A stretch of 7,812 bases of DNA from the NCBI GenBank assembly GCA_052034445.1, contig JBPOIN010000182.1, forward strand, positions 1 through 7,812. Direction: 5' to 3'. The DNA is from Sterolibacterium sp052034445. Lineage in GTDB: Bacteria > Pseudomonadota > Gammaproteobacteria > Burkholderiales > Rhodocyclaceae. Of the stretch, positions 5,800-7,812 are shown piece after piece; position 1 is the first letter of the stretch; the number at the start of each line of letters is the position of its first letter. The position numbers and the translations under genes were made by a program. The notes under the pieces were generated by a model, which was given only the letters and a program-made list of their open reading frames with translations, was not told where the DNA came from and ran no database searches.

Positions 5800-6744
5800 T
5801 CAAAGGTTCAGCAGAAGCTCGTGCTCTTCGGGCAGACGCTCGAAGCCACGCCGCTCGTAGTGCTTGAAAATCGCCGCCACCACCTGGGCGGGCTCGTCGA
5901 TGACCTGGATCAGATCCATGTCGTCAGGATGAATCATGCCTTCATTCACCAAGCGATCACACATCCAGTCGAGCATGCCCTGCCAGAATGCGCTGCCGAC
6001 CAGGATGATCGGGATGCGCGGCGTCTTTTTGGTCTGGATCAGCGTCAGCGCCTCCAGCAGTTCATCGAGTGTGCCAAAGCCGCCCGGCGCCACGACATAT
6101 GCCGCGGCAAAGCGCACGAACATGTATTTGCGCGCAAAGAAGTGGCGGAACGACTGGGAAATATCCTGATACGGATTGCACTTCTGTTCCATCGGCAACT
6201 GGATGTTCAAGCCGACGCTCAAGCCCTTGCCGGCATAGGCGCCCTTGTTGGCGGCTTCCATGATGCCCGGGCCACCACCCGAGATCACGCTGAAGCCGGC
6301 ATCCGAGAGCTGCCGCGCGATCTGTTCGGTCAGCATGTAATACGGTGTATCAGGCTTGACGCGGGCGCTGCCGAAGATCGTCACGGCCGGCCGGATCACG
6401 CTCAGGCGATCGGTCGCCTCGACGAACTCTGACATAATGCCGAACACGCGCCAGGCTTCGAGCGTCATGTTCGCCGGCGAATTGGCCATGATGGGGGGAC
6501 GCCGCGGCACGAAATCCGCACCCGGCACAGCTTGCGCCGGGCGATGCTTTTTCGTGTTCGGCGCAGCGGCTGTTTTCCCTGCTGCCGCACTCTTGCTGGT
6601 CGCAGGACTGACTTTGCCGGCCGCCGCGCGCCGGGCTGCGGCTGTCGAGCCCTTGGCCTCCTTGCCGGTATTGCCGCGTAGCGGCACGGTTTTTTTTACA
6701 ATCCTGTTTTTGCCGCCGCTGCTTGCGTTTTTCGTTCCGCTCAT
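5800..6744 (-). CDS. LOG family protein (TIGR00730 type) with basic N-terminal tail
   Basis: Rossmann-fold protein of the LOG/lysine-decarboxylase-like family. Characterised members hydrolyse cytokinin riboside 5'-monophosphates, and bacterial relatives hydrolyse nucleoside monophosphates; they do not decarboxylate lysine despite the older name. Product is 314 residues. The enzyme core spans about 88-314: VTIFGSARV (121-129), ISGGGPGIMEAANKGAY (154-170), FFARKYMFV (202-210) with the R205-K206 pair, and PGGFGTLDE (220-228), the hallmark PGGxGTxxE active-site motif. Residues 1-85 are a low-complexity Lys/Ala/Arg-rich tail not needed for the fold. ATG 6744 has a GAGGAA seven bases upstream, so the tail is probably translated; an internal start at Met86 or Met93 would yield the bare core. 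The gene diverges from polA with only 37 bases between the two starts. Confidence 0.92.
   Translation of the reverse strand: MSGTKNASSGGKNRIVKKTVPLRGNTGKEAKGSTAAARRAAAGKVSPATSKSAAAGKTAAAPNTKKHRPAQAVPGADFVPRRPPIMANSPANMTLEAWRVFGIMSEFVEATDRLSVIRPAVTIFGSARVKPDTPYYMLTEQIARQLSDAGFSVISGGGPGIMEAANKGAYAGKGLSVGLNIQLPMEQKCNPYQDISQSFRHFFARKYMFVRFAAAYVVAPGGFGTLDELLEALTLIQTKKTPRIPIILVGSAFWQGMLDWMCDRLVNEGMIHPDDMDLIQVIDEPAQVVAAIFKHYERRGFERLPEEHELLLNL
6697..6702 (+). promoter_or_regulatory. Possible -10 element for polA inside the LOG reading frame
   Basis: TACAAT matches the sigma-70 -10 consensus at five of six bases and directly follows a T-run (6690-6697). The best -35-like hexamer is TTGCCG at 6671-6676, but the spacer of 20 bases is too long for a good promoter. 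The intergenic gap is only 37 bases, so a polA promoter would be expected to lie within the divergent gene, as this one would. Confidence 0.25.
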
Positions 6745-6751
6745 CGCTCCG

Positions 6752-6757
6752 TTCCTC
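6752..6757 (-). promoter_or_regulatory. Ribosome binding site of the LOG-family gene
   Basis: GAGGAA on the minus strand, seven bases before ATG 6744-6742. It is the best Shine-Dalgarno match in the window and argues that the long basic tail belongs to the protein. Confidence 0.6.
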
Positions 6758-6781
6758 GCTCTACCCTATTTTCCTGATCCC

Positions 6782-7812
6782 ATGCCCAAGCTACTGCTCG
6801 TCGACGGTTCATCCTATCTGTATCGCGCTTTCCATGCGCTGCCTGCGCTGCGCAACCAGGCGGGAGAGCCCACCGGCGCGGTGTATGGCGTGATCAACAT
6901 GCTACGCCGGCTGCTCAGCGACTACAAGCCGGAAGCCGGTGACACACTGTACCGCGCGGTGATTTTCGAGGCCAAGGGCAAGACCTTCCGCGACGACTGG
7001 TATCCGCAAGACAAAGCCCACCGTCCGCCGATGCCCGACGACCTGGTGCGCCAGATCGAGGTACTGCACGACTGCATCCGCGCCAGCGGCTGGCCGCTCA
7101 TCATGGTCGACGGCGTCGAGGCCGACGATGTAATCGGCACGCTCGCGCGCCGCGCCGCCGCACAAGGCATCGACTGCGTGATCTCGACCGGCGACAAGGA
7201 CCTCGCACAACTCGTCTGCCCGCATGTCACGCTGGTCAACACCATGAGCAACGAGACGCTGGATGTGGCCGGCGTCGAACAGAAATTCGGCATCCCGCCC
7301 GAACGCATCGTCGACTACCTCACGCTGACCGGCGACGCCGTGGATGGTGTGCCGGGTGTCGCCAAGGTCGGGCCGAAGACCGCCGTGAAATGGCTCAAGC
7401 AATACGGCACGCTCGACAACCTCGTGGCGCATGCCGACGAGGTCGGCGGCGCGATCGGCGCCAACCTGCGCGAGGCGCTGGATTTCCTGCCGCTCGGCCG
7501 CAAGCTCGTGACCGTGGTGTGCGACCTCGAACTGCCGCAGCAGCTTGCCGACCTGGTCGAACAACCGGTCGATACCGCGCATCTGATCGAACTCTATGCA
7601 CGTCTCGAATTCAAAACCTGGTTACGCGAATTGCGCGCCAGCGTGACATCGCCGCACGGCATGGCGGGGCAGGAAGCCGGCGCGCCCGCATCCGTGACCC
7701 CGGCTGACACGCTTCCCGTGCCAGCCCGACGCCCGCCAGCAAGCTACGAGACCATCCTCGACTGGGCGCATTTCGAGCGCTGGCTGAACAAGATCGACAG
7801 CGCCGAGCTCAC
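6782..7812 (+). CDS. polA: DNA polymerase I, N-terminal part (5' nuclease domain; 3' end outside window)
   Basis: Replaces RNA primers during lagging-strand synthesis and fills gaps in excision repair. The visible 343 residues cover the 5'-3' nuclease domain (1 to about 285), a Pro/Ala-rich linker (about 286-320) and the first residues of the 3'-5' exonuclease-like region (SYETILDWAHFERWL, 321-335). The polymerase domain is outside. The start MPKLLLVDGSSYLYRAFHAL is the standard family N-terminus, and no earlier in-frame start exists near it; no Shine-Dalgarno is visible. Metal-site residues are D8, D115 and D116 (VEADDVIGT), D138 and D140 (STGDKD), and D185 and D188 (TGDAVDGVPG, the helix-hairpin region GVAKVGPKTA following). 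The position of E. coli D63 is Glu (E63, in IFEAKGKTFRDD), and about five residues (roughly 53-57) are inserted just before it. The reading frame is otherwise intact, so this is a functional-looking gene. Confidence 0.97.
   Translation, partial: MPKLLLVDGSSYLYRAFHALPALRNQAGEPTGAVYGVINMLRRLLSDYKPEAGDTLYRAVIFEAKGKTFRDDWYPQDKAHRPPMPDDLVRQIEVLHDCIRASGWPLIMVDGVEADDVIGTLARRAAAQGIDCVISTGDKDLAQLVCPHVTLVNTMSNETLDVAGVEQKFGIPPERIVDYLTLTGDAVDGVPGVAKVGPKTAVKWLKQYGTLDNLVAHADEVGGAIGANLREALDFLPLGRKLVTVVCDLELPQQLADLVEQPVDTAHLIELYARLEFKTWLRELRASVTSPHGMAGQEAGAPASVTPADTLPVPARRPPASYETILDWAHFERWLNKIDSAEL

Noticed and set aside
5476..6432. Plus-strand open frame of 318 codons opposite DUF2782 and LOG
   Set aside because: It spans two minus-strand genes and the gap between them and has no recognisable motif.
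6902..7582. Minus-strand open frame of 226 codons opposite polA
   Set aside because: It is the complement of the conserved PolA nuclease domain; the His/Asp/Val-rich composition is that of a shadow frame.

Overview
The window looks like chromosomal housekeeping DNA from a betaproteobacterium; Nitrosomonadales or Rhodocyclales-like is a guess from gene order, not a firm placement. The pointers are the block nadD-rsfS-rlmH-maf-rng on one strand, a BPSS1780-type membrane protein pair, a DUF2782 protein, and a LOG-family gene divergent from polA. Base composition is moderately GC-rich. Coding density is very high, with no gene-free stretch over 100 bases. I see no rRNA, tRNA, CRISPR array, transposase or phage gene, and no clearly novel multi-gene system.

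Layout, left to right. On the minus strand, reading from 6744 down to 1: a LOG-family nucleotide-processing protein with a long Lys/Ala-rich N-terminal tail; a small exported DUF2782 protein; two diverged tandem copies of a BPSS1780-like polytopic membrane protein; nadD (NAD synthesis); rsfS (ribosome silencing factor); rlmH (23S rRNA methyltransferase); maf (house-cleaning nucleotide pyrophosphatase); and rng (RNase G, whose C-terminal end runs off the window). Spacing is tight: nadD overlaps both its neighbours, and rlmH runs into maf. The block from DUF2782 to rng could be one long transcript or a few overlapping ones. On the plus strand from 6782, polA (DNA polymerase I) begins and runs off the right edge near the start of its 3'-5' exonuclease region.

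The recognisable theme of the left half is ribosome and RNA housekeeping: RsfS blocks subunit joining, RlmH modifies 23S rRNA, and RNase G matures 16S rRNA and degrades mRNA. NAD supply and nucleotide-pool cleaning sit alongside. The right half joins DNA repair (PolA) to a possible nucleotide-monophosphate hydrolase (LOG) and to envelope proteins of unknown role.

The points most worth a second look are: (1) an inverted, heptamer-built repeat filling most of the maf-rng gap, directly ahead of an RNase G start with no visible Shine-Dalgarno; (2) a Glu in place of the metal-binding Asp63 of the PolA 5' nuclease, next to a five-residue insertion; (3) the diverged tandem membrane-protein pair; (4) the basic tail of the LOG protein, with an eight-base homopolymer that also lies in a possible polA promoter; (5) an EF-hand-like loop in the DUF2782 protein.
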